Source: Romboutsia_C sp015668195
GTDB taxonomy: Bacteria; Bacillota; Clostridia; Peptostreptococcales; Peptostreptococcaceae
NCBI RefSeq assembly: GCF_015668195.1
Contig: NZ_JADPFC010000020.1
Coordinates: 1 to 7,470 of the forward strand
DNA: 7,470 nucleotides
Direction: 5' to 3'
Position numbers and translations under genes: made by a program. Shown piece after piece: positions 1-5,153 of the stretch; position 1 is the first letter of the stretch, and the number at the start of each line of letters is the position of its first letter. Below the pieces are notes generated by a model, which was not told the DNA's origin, searched no databases, and saw only the letters and a program-made list of their open reading frames with translations.

Positions 1-168
1 GATGTAGCAGATAAGGTAAAGTCTTTTTCATATGAAAATAATATGACAGTATCTGAGGTACTAGAAGATATAATTAGCAAGATGTTTGATTCAGTTGAAT
101 TAAATGAAGAAGCACTTTCTGCATATGAAGAAAAGTATAAGAAAAAATCAAAGAAGTTTAAAAAGTAG
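1..168 (+). CDS. C-terminal end of a ribbon-helix-helix-like protein (5' truncated)
   Basis: This reading frame is open from the first base and ends at TAG 166-168, giving the last 55 residues of a protein whose start lies outside the window. The visible part begins DVADKVKSFSYENNMTVSEV and continues into LEDIISKMF. This matches the helix, short turn (NNMTVSEV) and second helix of CopG/Arc-type ribbon-helix-helix proteins; the preceding beta strand would lie off the edge. After it comes an acidic stretch and a very lysine-rich tail (KYKKKSKKFKK). On a plasmid such a protein is often a partition or copy-control DNA-binding factor, or the C-terminal dimerisation part of one, but that role is inferred from context. 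A hairpin terminator overlaps its stop codon. The fold is moderately supported, the specific function is not. Confidence 0.6.
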   Translation, partial: DVADKVKSFSYENNMTVSEVLEDIISKMFDSVELNEEALSAYEEKYKKKSKKFKK

Positions 169-193
169 GTTATTTTAATACCTACTTTTTAAA
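157..193 (+). terminator. Intrinsic terminator overlapping the upstream stop codon
   Basis: A perfect 14-bp inverted repeat has its left arm at 157-170 (TTTAAAAAGTAGGT) and its right arm at 180-193, with a 9-base loop. The right arm contains a run of five T. The stop codon TAG (166-168) lies inside the left arm, so the gene ends within its own terminator. The A-run in the left arm means it could also work on the minus strand. Confidence 0.8.
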
Positions 194-285
194 AAACTAT
201 GAAACAGTTAACAATATGAATAATTATCTATTTATTTAGTATTAAATAATTTTTTTAGCATATATTTATTATAAGAAAACCTAAA

Positions 286-323
286 AAAAAGAGTAACCTA
301 AATTAGTTTAAGTTACCCTTTTT
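286..323 (-). terminator. Bidirectional terminator closing the cotJ operon
   Basis: The left arm AAAAAG-A-GTAAC (286-297) pairs with GTTAC-C-CTTTTT (312-323), with one A/C mismatch. An inner TAAA/TTTA helix surrounds the loop TTAG (303-306). Read on the minus strand, the stem is followed by a run of eight U (from A283-A290), as expected for the end of the cotJC transcript 136 bp upstream. The T-run on the right side would let it act on the plus strand too. Confidence 0.75.
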
Positions 324-346
324 AAATATATATATATATATTTAAA
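321..346. repeat. 26-bp AT-only perfect palindrome with a (TA)7 core
   Basis: TTTAAA, seven TA steps (327-340) and TTTAAA form a perfect palindrome of only A and T, sharing its first bases with the terminator stem. It could extrude as a cruciform or simply be low-complexity spacer. The rest of the gap between 347 and 458 is AT-rich with one small dyad (363-378); I see no gene in it. Confidence 0.6.
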
Positions 347-458
347 TTTAAAGTTTTAATTTTATCTTATTTAAGATATTTACTATACTTTATATTTAAA
401 TTGTTTTAATTTATTAAATTAATTTCTATAAAAATACTCTCAATACTCTTTATAAAAA

Positions 459-1031
459 TTAAAATTGTTTTTTGCACTCTGTAAATTCATAAACGTCCAT
501 TAGTGCTTCGCCGAATCTTTGATAGTGTATTACTTCTCTTTGACCTAAAAATCTTAATACATCTTTTAAATCAGGATCATCAGTTAAATTTATTAATTGA
601 TAATAAGTTGCTAATGCTTTTTGCTCTGCAGCCATGTCCTCATGTAAATTAGTTACAGCATCACCAAACACATTAATATAATCTGTAGTAAAGTTTACAC
701 CATTAGATCCTACTGGTTGAAGTCCATGCCCGAAAGTTGCATAATTTGGACCAAGTCCAGCAGCCTTAAGCTCTTCTGGAGTACAATCTTTCATTAATTG
801 ATATAGTATTGCAGAAATCATTTCAACATGAGCCATCTCTTCTGTACCTATGTCAGTTAAAAGACCACGAGATTTTCCTGTTGGCATAGTATATCTTTGT
901 TGAAGATATCTAATTGCAGCTGCAAGTTCACCATTAGGCCCTCCTAATTGAGTCATTACAATCTTAGCCATTCTTGGATCTGCATTTTTTATGTTAACTG
1001 GGTATTCTAATGTTTTTTGGTAAATCCACAT
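459..1031 (-). CDS. cotJC: CotJC, manganese-catalase-family spore coat protein
   Basis: The 190-residue protein starts MWIYQKTLEYPVNIKNADPR, the characteristic CotJC beginning, and matches CotJC along its length. CotJC belongs to the ferritin-like dimanganese catalase family, which breaks down hydrogen peroxide; in Bacillus the CotJ proteins are made in the mother cell and deposited in the spore coat. The probable metal ligands are visible: E35 (in GGPNGELAA), E65 and H68 (in TEEMAHVE), E136 (in MAAEQKA), and E166 and H169 (in REVIHYQRF). That is the usual ligand set of four-helix manganese catalases, so it looks enzymatically intact. A strong site, TAAGGAGGAT (read from 1041-1050), precedes ATG at 1031. 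It is the last gene of cotJA-cotJB-cotJC, 59 bp after cotJB. Finding it next to a plasmid origin is unusual. Confidence 0.96.
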   Translation of the reverse strand: MWIYQKTLEYPVNIKNADPRMAKIVMTQLGGPNGELAAAIRYLQQRYTMPTGKSRGLLTDIGTEEMAHVEMISAILYQLMKDCTPEELKAAGLGPNYATFGHGLQPVGSNGVNFTTDYINVFGDAVTNLHEDMAAEQKALATYYQLINLTDDPDLKDVLRFLGQREVIHYQRFGEALMDVYEFTECKKQF

Positions 1032-1090
1032 ATCAATTTAATCCTCCTTAATATATTAAATAAACAATTTAACCTTAACTTTGTATAACT

Positions 1091-1354
1091 TTATTCATAG
1101 AACTCATTATCCCATGGCCAAGGATCACATACCCATTGCCAAGGATATGAACTTGGTGCATAACCAAAATTAGTTAATGGTCCATATTTAGATTCATAAG
1201 AACATTTCGCTTGAATAAATTTATTACAGTATGTGTTGTATGAAGTTAAAGCATTTTGATCATCTGGATTGTTATCTAGATATAAATTTAATTCTACACA
1301 AGCAAAATGATATTCTAAAATTCTATCTAAAAGTTCTCTTCTATTTGATTTCAT
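1091..1354 (-). CDS. cotJB: CotJB, spore coat protein
   Basis: The 87-residue protein has the CotJB pattern: an N-terminal helix (RRELLDRILEYHFACVELNLY), then LDNNPDDQNAL, then an aromatic tail rich in Trp, Pro and Tyr (YPWQWVCDPWPW). CotJB has no known enzymatic activity; in Bacillus subtilis it is encoded with CotJA and CotJC and is part of the spore coat or of its assembly. ATG (1352-1354) lies two bases beyond the cotJA stop codon, and its GGGGGT binding site is inside the 3' end of cotJA, so the two are probably translationally coupled. The length is normal for the family. I see nothing broken. Confidence 0.94.
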   Translation of the reverse strand: MKSNRRELLDRILEYHFACVELNLYLDNNPDDQNALTSYNTYCNKFIQAKCSYESKYGPLTNFGYAPSSYPWQWVCDPWPWDNEFYE

Positions 1355-1356
1355 AA

Positions 1357-1575
1357 CTATCTTTTACCCCCTTTTTGTGCTCTAACTCTGTTTTTAGGGT
1401 TTGCATATAACCAATCATTATAGTGATTTGATTCTACTAAATCTAGTTCTGGGAATAAAGTTCCCTTTTTTAATGCTGTTTTTAAGTTGTATGATTTAGT
1501 ATACACTTGGTTGTTTATATATGGTCTAGCTAGTTCACAACCACAATTTGGTTTGACATTTCTCAAATTATCCAT
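1357..1575 (-). CDS. cotJA: CotJA, spore coat-associated protein
   Basis: The 72-residue protein contains the CotJA core: LARPYINNQVYTKSYNLKTA followed by LKKGTLFPELDL. This is a short spore-coat protein thought to work with CotJC in the coat. The N-terminus has a small cysteine pair (CGCELARPYI); the C-terminus is basic (RVRAQKGGKR). The start is ATG at 1575 behind AAGGAGAA, eight to nine bases upstream. It is the first gene of the operon, and the stop TAG (1357-1359) sits two bases from the cotJB start. Upstream lies a candidate sporulation-sigma-factor promoter. Together with cotJB and cotJC it forms a complete operon, so the locus is probably functional cargo rather than a remnant. Confidence 0.93.
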   Translation of the reverse strand: MDNLRNVKPNCGCELARPYINNQVYTKSYNLKTALKKGTLFPELDLVESNHYNDWLYANPKNRVRAQKGGKR

Positions 1576-1615
1576 GACTATTCTCCTTAATTTATTGAAT
1601 TTAAAATAATGATAT

Positions 1616-1643
1616 TTTTTATACTTGTATAAATAAAATATGC
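1616..1643 (-). promoter_or_regulatory. Candidate sigma-E-like promoter of cotJABC
   Basis: On the minus strand GCATATT (1643-1637) is followed after 13 bases by TATAAAAA (1623-1616). This resembles the mother-cell sigma-E pattern (a -35 around ATATT and a -10 like CATACA-T) at the right spacing, although the -10 is a partial match only. The start would fall near 1609, leaving about 33 bases of leader with the cotJA binding site in it. The B. subtilis cotJ operon is known to be sigma-E dependent, which supports this reading. AT-richness makes chance matches easy. Confidence 0.4.
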
Positions 1644-1818
1644 TAATTAATTTTGAAATGATTTTAACAATAATAAATCATTTGATTTTATTCATAAAAA
1701 TTAAGTTTAATATATCAAGATTTTTAAAAAGGCATATTTTAAATAATACATACAAGTTTGATTCAAATTTTAACAATAAAATTTATATACTTTATATAAT
1801 ATTTAAACTTTTTTTAAT

Positions 1819-1938
1819 TTGTGACTCTATTTAATCAAAATATATAAGTGTGTAGTTTAAATCATTATAGTATACATGGACATATAGATTTTTTTATAAA
1901 TTAGCGTTGTTGAGTATTAAAAAATTATTACATATTAT
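1819..1938 (+). promoter_or_regulatory. Candidate promoters for the HTH/RHH regulator gene
   Basis: Two sigma-A-like candidates lie upstream of the gene at 2033: TTGTGA (1819-1824), 16 bases, TATATA (1841-1846); and TTGAGT (1910-1915), 17 bases, TATTAT (1933-1938). The second would start transcription near 1945 and give a leader of about 88 bases. The stretch from 1644 to 1947 is otherwise AT-rich with no convincing gene. Confidence 0.4.
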
Positions 1939-1950
1939 AAAGGAGTTATG

Positions 1951-2067
1951 ATGCCCTTAAAGTACAAAAATGCTACTATGTATATATACAAGTGTAATAC
2001 AAAAACAATACATCCAGAAACGGAGGTAGATTATGACAAAAGAGAAATTTCAAAATTTAAATTTTAA
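1951..2067 (+). CDS. Short ORF overlapping the start of the regulator gene (possible leader peptide)
   Basis: A 38-codon frame starts at ATG 1951 (or the adjacent ATG 1948, adding one Met) and stops at TAA 2065-2067. It runs 35 bases into the next gene in a different frame. AAAGGAG (1939-1945) lies just upstream, five bases from the second ATG. The peptide starts MPLKYKNATMYIYKCNTKTI and is basic; I recognise no family. If real it could couple translation to the regulator, whose own binding site lies inside this ORF. Against it, the nearest promoter candidate would start transcription at about 1945 and leave the binding site off the message, so it would have to come from the farther promoter. 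Confidence 0.35.
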   Translation: MPLKYKNATMYIYKCNTKTIHPETEVDYDKREISKFKF

Positions 2068-2407
2068 AGATAAAATCAATTACCTAAATACTAAGTTAAG
2101 AGAAGGCAAAACTGTTACTAAAATTAGGCAAAACATTGGAATTGGTGAAAAAACACTCCAAAGAGAAATAAAAGCAAATGGATATAAATATGATAATAAA
2201 TTAAAACAGTATGTACCTAATATACAAGCCAATACAATATCCAATACAAGTGATAACAAGATAGTTGTATTGGATAAAAATACAAGTCCAATACTTAAAG
2301 AATCTCAGAAAATTGCAATTAATTTCTTAGAACAAAATCTAGAAGTTTTTGAAATGTTAGTTGAAAAATTTAAAGCCAATACAACATCCAATACAAACTC
2401 CAATACA
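1995..2407 (+). repeat. CCAATACA repeat clusters in and before the regulator gene
   Basis: Exact CCAATACA copies start at 2229, 2241, 2376, 2388 and 2400, so within each cluster the spacing is exactly 12 bp. A near copy (CCAATACT) is at 2288, and an inverted exact copy (TGTATTGG) is at 2266-2273. Two related heptamers, TAATACA (1995) and CAATACA (2006), lie 11 bp apart just before the start codon. In the gene the copies encode the (A/S)NT linker units. They may be binding sites, or only the result of expansion of a coding repeat. Confidence 0.7.
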
Positions 2408-2587
2408 GATAAAAAACAGATAATTATAGATTTAATAGATGATAAACATTTAAATCCAAAAGCAAAGGCATTTAGGGTTAATATGTTTGTATATAAGAAG
2501 TGGCAAGAGTTTTGCGAAAAACAAAGATATAGCAAGCAAGATTTATTATCTATGGCAATGAAGGAATATATGGAGAAATATAAATAA
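2033..2587 (+). CDS. Plasmid DNA-binding protein, N-terminal HTH and C-terminal ribbon-helix-helix-like
   Basis: This is a 184-residue protein with three parts. Residues 11-50 look like a helix-turn-helix of the resolvase or sigma type (KLREGKTVTKIRQNIGIGEK, then TLQREIKANGY). Residues 60-130 are a polar Asn/Thr/Ser-rich linker with repeated NT units (ANT, SNT) around a more helical stretch at 86-114. Residues 143-184 look like a ribbon-helix-helix: a strand (KAFRVNMFV), then KKWQEFCEKQRYSKQDLLSM and a last helix. The protein should therefore contact DNA at two places and dimerise at the C-terminus. Similar proteins with variable SNT linkers are, from memory, common on clostridial plasmids; their role is not known to me, with copy control or partition plausible. 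GGAGG at 2022-2026 sets the start at ATG 2033. It is monocistronic, between a promoter region and a terminator. Confidence 0.8.
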   Translation: MTKEKFQNLNFKDKINYLNTKLREGKTVTKIRQNIGIGEKTLQREIKANGYKYDNKLKQYVPNIQANTISNTSDNKIVVLDKNTSPILKESQKIAINFLEQNLEVFEMLVEKFKANTTSNTNSNTDKKQIIIDLIDDKHLNPKAKAFRVNMFVYKKWQEFCEKQRYSKQDLLSMAMKEYMEKYK

Positions 2588-2612
2588 AATGAGAATGGGT
2601 TTTACGATTATT

Positions 2613-2664
2613 AAAAAGAGTGTCTCTGTTGAAACCACTACATTTCATTAGATACACTCTTTTT
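2613..2664 (+). terminator. Intrinsic terminator after the regulator gene
   Basis: AAAAAGAGTGT (2613-2623) pairs perfectly with ACACTCTTTTT (2654-2664) around a 30-base loop. The five T end the right arm, 26 bp after the stop codon. The long loop is unusual and may fold further. A second small hairpin (AAGTTTC 2671-2677 with GAAACTT 2682-2688) follows directly. Confidence 0.7.
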
Positions 2665-2688
2665 ATCTTTAAGTTTCTTATGAAACTT

Positions 2689-3192
2689 TAAATAATAAAT
2701 TATATGTATTTTTTAATTTATTGATTAAGTACTCTAAATACATATCCTTTTATAGCATTTATTTTTAATAATTTACTAGCTAATTATTAAGGTAACTTAA
2801 CTTTTCTCTAAATTATCTTTCTTTGAACTTTTTAACTTCTTGTATTATTCCATATATCAATATAGTGCCATAGATAACATATCTTGTGTACTTAATTTTA
2901 TCTTTGTTAAATTAAGAAAATATAAAAGCCTTAAAAGCAAAAAAATCACTTAGAATATAAATGGTTAAAAATAACAATTAAAGCTCTTATAAGCTAATTT
3001 ACGAGGTATTTTTATATGTTTATTTGATACTGTTAGATAAATTTAAACATAGATTTAGTAATTATAAATATCTTGTTTTATAAATGTTAAATATAACACT
3101 TTGATAACACCATTAATTTTGTAAAGTTTTTATAAGGATATTTATTATCTATTTATCTTATAAAAATAGAACAGACTAGAGAAGAAAAAGAC
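2689..3192. other. AT-rich gene-free left part of the origin region
   Basis: No credible gene is seen in this stretch on either strand. It contains an 8-bp inverted repeat (CTTAATTT 2891-2898 with AAATTAAG 2909-2916) and a 10-bp inverted repeat (TTTTTATAAG 3127-3136 with CTTATAAAAA 3157-3166, 20 bases apart). No clear DnaA box (TTATCCACA type) was found by eye. Its position, directly before the AT repeats and iterons, suggests it belongs to the replication origin. Confidence 0.5.
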
Positions 3193-3279
3193 CTTTACTA
3201 GTCTTTACTAGTATTTAAAAATAGTATTTATAGTATTTAATAGTATTTAAACATGGTTTAAACTATTGAAAATACTAGT
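3193..3279 (+). repeat. AT-rich direct repeats beside the iterons, candidate DNA unwinding element
   Basis: CTTTACTAGT occurs twice in tandem (3193-3202, 3203-3212). TAGTATTTA then occurs four times (3209, 3222, 3231, 3241). The block is bounded by a 10-bp inverted repeat, ACTAGTATTT at 3207-3216 and AAATACTAGT at 3270-3279. Iteron plasmids usually carry short AT-rich direct repeats beside the iterons where the initiator melts the DNA, and this block sits 13 bp before the first iteron. Confidence 0.6.
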
Positions 3280-3291
3280 GTTGAGTTGCTT

Positions 3292-3452
3292 AAATGTGTC
3301 AACTTGATAACGAAATGTGTCACTTTGATAATCAAATGTGTCAACTTGATAATTTAAAAGTGTCACTTTGATAACCAAATGTGTCAAGTTGATAATTAAA
3401 AGTGTCACTTTGATAGCGATAAATGTGTCGGATTTATAAAATTGACACTTTT
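3292..3452 (+). repeat. Iteron array of the replication origin
   Basis: Six direct repeats of the form (A)AATGTGTCAACTTGATAA start at 3292, 3313, 3334, 3356, 3377 and 3398, with a spacing of 21-22 bp (about two helical turns). A partial seventh (AAATGTGTC) is at 3421, and an inverted half copy (GACACTTTT) is at 3444-3452. Odd copies carry CAACTTGATA or CAAGTTGATA, while even copies carry CACTTTGATA, so the array alternates. These are the expected binding sites for the Rep_3 initiator encoded directly downstream. Confidence 0.93.
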
Positions 3453-3470
3453 ATTTTGCCATGATATATT
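3442..3470 (+). promoter_or_regulatory. rep promoter with overlapping operator
   Basis: TTGACA (3442-3447), a 17-base spacer and TATATT (3465-3470) give a near-consensus sigma-A promoter starting near 3477. The inverted half-iteron (3444-3452) covers part of the -35 and, with the direct half AAATGTGTC at 3421-3429, makes an inverted repeat around the -35. In iteron plasmids such inverted half-sites bind dimeric Rep and shut off rep, so autorepression is likely. Confidence 0.75.
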
Positions 3471-3502
3471 TTGACTTAAGAACTTAATATGTGGGGGATA
3501 AT

Positions 3503-4618
3503 ATGAATAATTTAACTGATACTAAAAATCCTAAGGTACTAATGAAAAATAATGTATTAATTCAATCAAAGTATAGTTTATCTTTAAATGAAAATAGAAT
3601 ATTTTTATTGATACTATACAAACTTCAAAAGGATTATGATGGTTCTATGAGTTGTTACATACACTATGATGAATTTAAAGAAATAATAAAGAGAACTAAT
3701 GATAGAACTGTAAAAAAGATAAGTGAATATTTATCTGGGCTTATGCAAAAGAGTATATTTTTTATGGAAAAAAAGAAAAATGATAAATTAGTTTGGGGTC
3801 AGTATAATTTTATATCTGGATATCAATTTGATGAGGAAACTCAAGTATTTAGAATTGATAGTCCTAAGAAAATATATGATTTATTAGATCAATATTTAAA
3901 AACAGGGTATACTCCTGCTAATTTGGCATTGTTGTTTAGTTTAAAAAATTACAATGCTCAAAGATTATATGATTTAATTAGAATTTGGTCAGGAACTAAG
4001 CAAGTTATTAATTACACAGTTGATGATATTAAGATGTATCTTATGCTTGAAAATAGTTACCCTCAGTATGCTAACTTTAAAAGAAGAGTTATACTTCCTG
4101 CTATAAAGGAACTTAATGAAACAGAGCTTTTTGAAATAGATATAAAAGAAAATAAGGTTGGTAGAAAAGTTGATTCTATTGATTTTATTGTTACAGATTT
4201 GGATAAGAGAAAGTATTTTACAAAAGAAATTGATATTATTAAAAATATTTCAAAAGATATTAATTTAGATAAAAGTGAAGTCGTTATAGATGAGGTTGAT
4301 TATAATGAAGTTAAATCTAAGGATAAAAGCATAGATAAAATTTCAAATAATGTTTTTGTACCTGATGAAAGTTTGTTTACTAAGGGAACTTTAAGAAGTT
4401 TTAAAAAAGATTTTAAAGATATTGATTTTAAAAATGAGTATATGGAAAGAGCTTTTGAAGATGCTGTTATGATAACTCTTGATAGAGATGATGTTGAAAC
4501 TATTAAAGCTACTTCATATAAATTTTTTAAAGGGACTTTGGATAATAAGATTATTGAATACAAAATAGAAGAAAAAGAGGATATAAAGCATAAAAAAGAG
4601 ATGGAAATATATTGGTAG
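3503..4618 (+). CDS. Rep_3-family replication initiator protein
   Basis: This is a 371-residue theta-replication initiator of the Rep_3 (RepA/RepE/Pi) type, which binds iterons, opens the origin and recruits host replication proteins. The first winged-helix domain spans about residues 15-130, with NVLIQSKYSLSLNENRIFL near its start, and the second about 140-235, with the typical NAQRLYDLIR segment (151-160) and VDDIKMYL. After about residue 240 comes a charged Lys/Asp/Glu-rich extension, then a helical C-terminal block (RSFKKDFKDIDF to about residue 350). That extension is longer than in minimal Rep_3 proteins and may adapt the protein to its host. The start is ATG 3503 because GGGGGA (3493-3498) lies four bases upstream; the in-frame GTG at 3491 overlaps that binding site. 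Iterons and an autoregulatory operator lie directly upstream. Confidence 0.93.
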   Translation: MNNLTDTKNPKVLMKNNVLIQSKYSLSLNENRIFLLILYKLQKDYDGSMSCYIHYDEFKEIIKRTNDRTVKKISEYLSGLMQKSIFFMEKKKNDKLVWGQYNFISGYQFDEETQVFRIDSPKKIYDLLDQYLKTGYTPANLALLFSLKNYNAQRLYDLIRIWSGTKQVINYTVDDIKMYLMLENSYPQYANFKRRVILPAIKELNETELFEIDIKENKVGRKVDSIDFIVTDLDKRKYFTKEIDIIKNISKDINLDKSEVVIDEVDYNEVKSKDKSIDKISNNVFVPDESLFTKGTLRSFKKDFKDIDFKNEYMERAFEDAVMITLDRDDVETIKATSYKFFKGTLDNKIIEYKIEEKEDIKHKKEMEIYW

Positions 4619-4670
4619 TATTTATGTTTATGTAAAATTTATAAAGTAAGGGGAAAATCATCTATTTTAG

Positions 4671-4766
4671 CTTATTTTAAATTATGAGGTTATTGTAAAG
4701 TTTAATGGCAATGTTTTAAGACTAGAAAATGAGTTAAATGTAGATGTGAAACGTTCATTTAAGTAA
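4671..4766 (+). pseudogene. Short broken coding remnant, possibly from a Csp-like protease prodomain
   Basis: Between stops at 4668-4670 and 4764-4766 there is an open frame reading LILNYEVIVKFNGNVLRLEN then ELNVDVKRSFK, with no ATG and no usable binding site. Its alternating hydrophobic and acidic pattern looks like real protein rather than random AT-rich DNA. From memory it resembles the N-terminal prodomain of clostridial subtilisin-like germination proteases (Csp, YEVIVKYNGDI-type). If so this would be a second spore-related piece on the plasmid. The family match is from memory only and the fragment is just 31 residues, so it could also be chance. Confidence 0.3.
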
Positions 4767-4802
4767 TGCCTTTAGAATCTAAAAAAGATTTTAAAGGCAT
4801 TA
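4764..4802 (+). terminator. Long hairpin downstream of rep
   Basis: TAATGCCTTTA (4764-4774) pairs with TAAAGGCATTA (4792-4802); a G-T wobble and AATC/GATT (4776-4779, 4787-4790) continue the stem to 16 bp around the loop TAAAAAA. No T-run follows directly, so it may be an RNA-processing or stabilising structure rather than a classical terminator. A 35-codon frame (4766-4873) begins in its left arm without a binding site and is not called as a gene. Confidence 0.5.
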
Positions 4803-4998
4803 AATTTATTTATAATATTATGTATGAAATTGATAAAATATTAGAGGTAAAAATAGAGAACTTAGATTTTTAATTTTTTTACACTCGATAAACTTTGATG
4901 AATAAATTAAAATAATTTATATAAAAATTAAAAAAATAATGATATTAATTAAACATAAAATATTGATATTACTTATAATTCTTTAGTTTTGTAAAGTG

Positions 4999-5036
4999 AA
5001 AAAGGTCAAGTTTGAGCCGACAAACTTGACCTTTTT
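4999..5036. terminator. Perfect 16-bp-stem bidirectional terminator
   Basis: AAAAAGGTCAAGTTTG (4999-5014) and its exact reverse complement (5021-5036) flank the loop AGCCGA. The left arm starts with five A and the right arm ends with five T, so it can stop transcription in both directions. It lies 380 bp after the rep stop codon and 44 bp before the DUF4160 promoter. It insulates the two units and would end any transcript crossing the rep 3' region. Apart from this and the elements above, I see no gene between 4619 and 5153. Confidence 0.9.
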
Positions 5037-5079
5037 ATGTTGAAATTATAATATAAAAATACCTTAACCAAACTTTAGA

Positions 5080-5108
5080 TTGAAAATAAAAGTTCAATTA
5101 GCTATATT
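5080..5108 (+). promoter_or_regulatory. Candidate promoter of the DUF4160-DUF2442 cassette
   Basis: TTGAAA (5080-5085), 17 bases, TATATT (5103-5108) is a good sigma-A match. The predicted start near 5115 leaves about 39 bases of leader, with AAAGGGA (5138-5144) before the ATG at 5154. Confidence 0.6.
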
Positions 5109-5153
5109 TAAATAAAGAAAAAATCATAAAATATAAAGAAAGGGATTGATAAA

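Noticed and set aside
1640..1834. 64-codon plus-strand frame rich in Ile, Asn, Phe and Lys
   Set aside because: Its composition is what AT-only DNA gives by chance, there is no ribosome binding site, and it overlaps the likely cotJ promoter.
2305..2535. 76-codon minus-strand frame inside the regulator gene
   Set aside because: Antisense shadow of a well-supported gene, without binding site or recognisable domain.
2813..2911. Minus-strand open frame ending YVIYGTILIYGIIQEVKKFKER, like a tiny membrane toxin
   Set aside because: It has no ATG and no binding site and is only 32 residues long; likely chance, though it looks more protein-like than its surroundings.
3292..3429. Regular repeats considered as a CRISPR array
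   Set aside because: Repeats are 21-22 bp with no unique spacers between them and lie directly before a Rep_3 gene, so they are iterons.
3491..3502. GTG at 3491 as the rep start
   Set aside because: It overlaps the GGGGGA binding site that serves ATG 3503, and has no binding site of its own.
4300..4563. 87-codon minus-strand frame inside rep
   Set aside because: Antisense shadow of rep with low-complexity Leu/Ser content.
4766..4873. 35-codon frame starting MPLESKKDFKGIKF
   Set aside because: Its start lies in the arm of a long hairpin and lacks a binding site; the inverted repeat explains the first third of the sequence.
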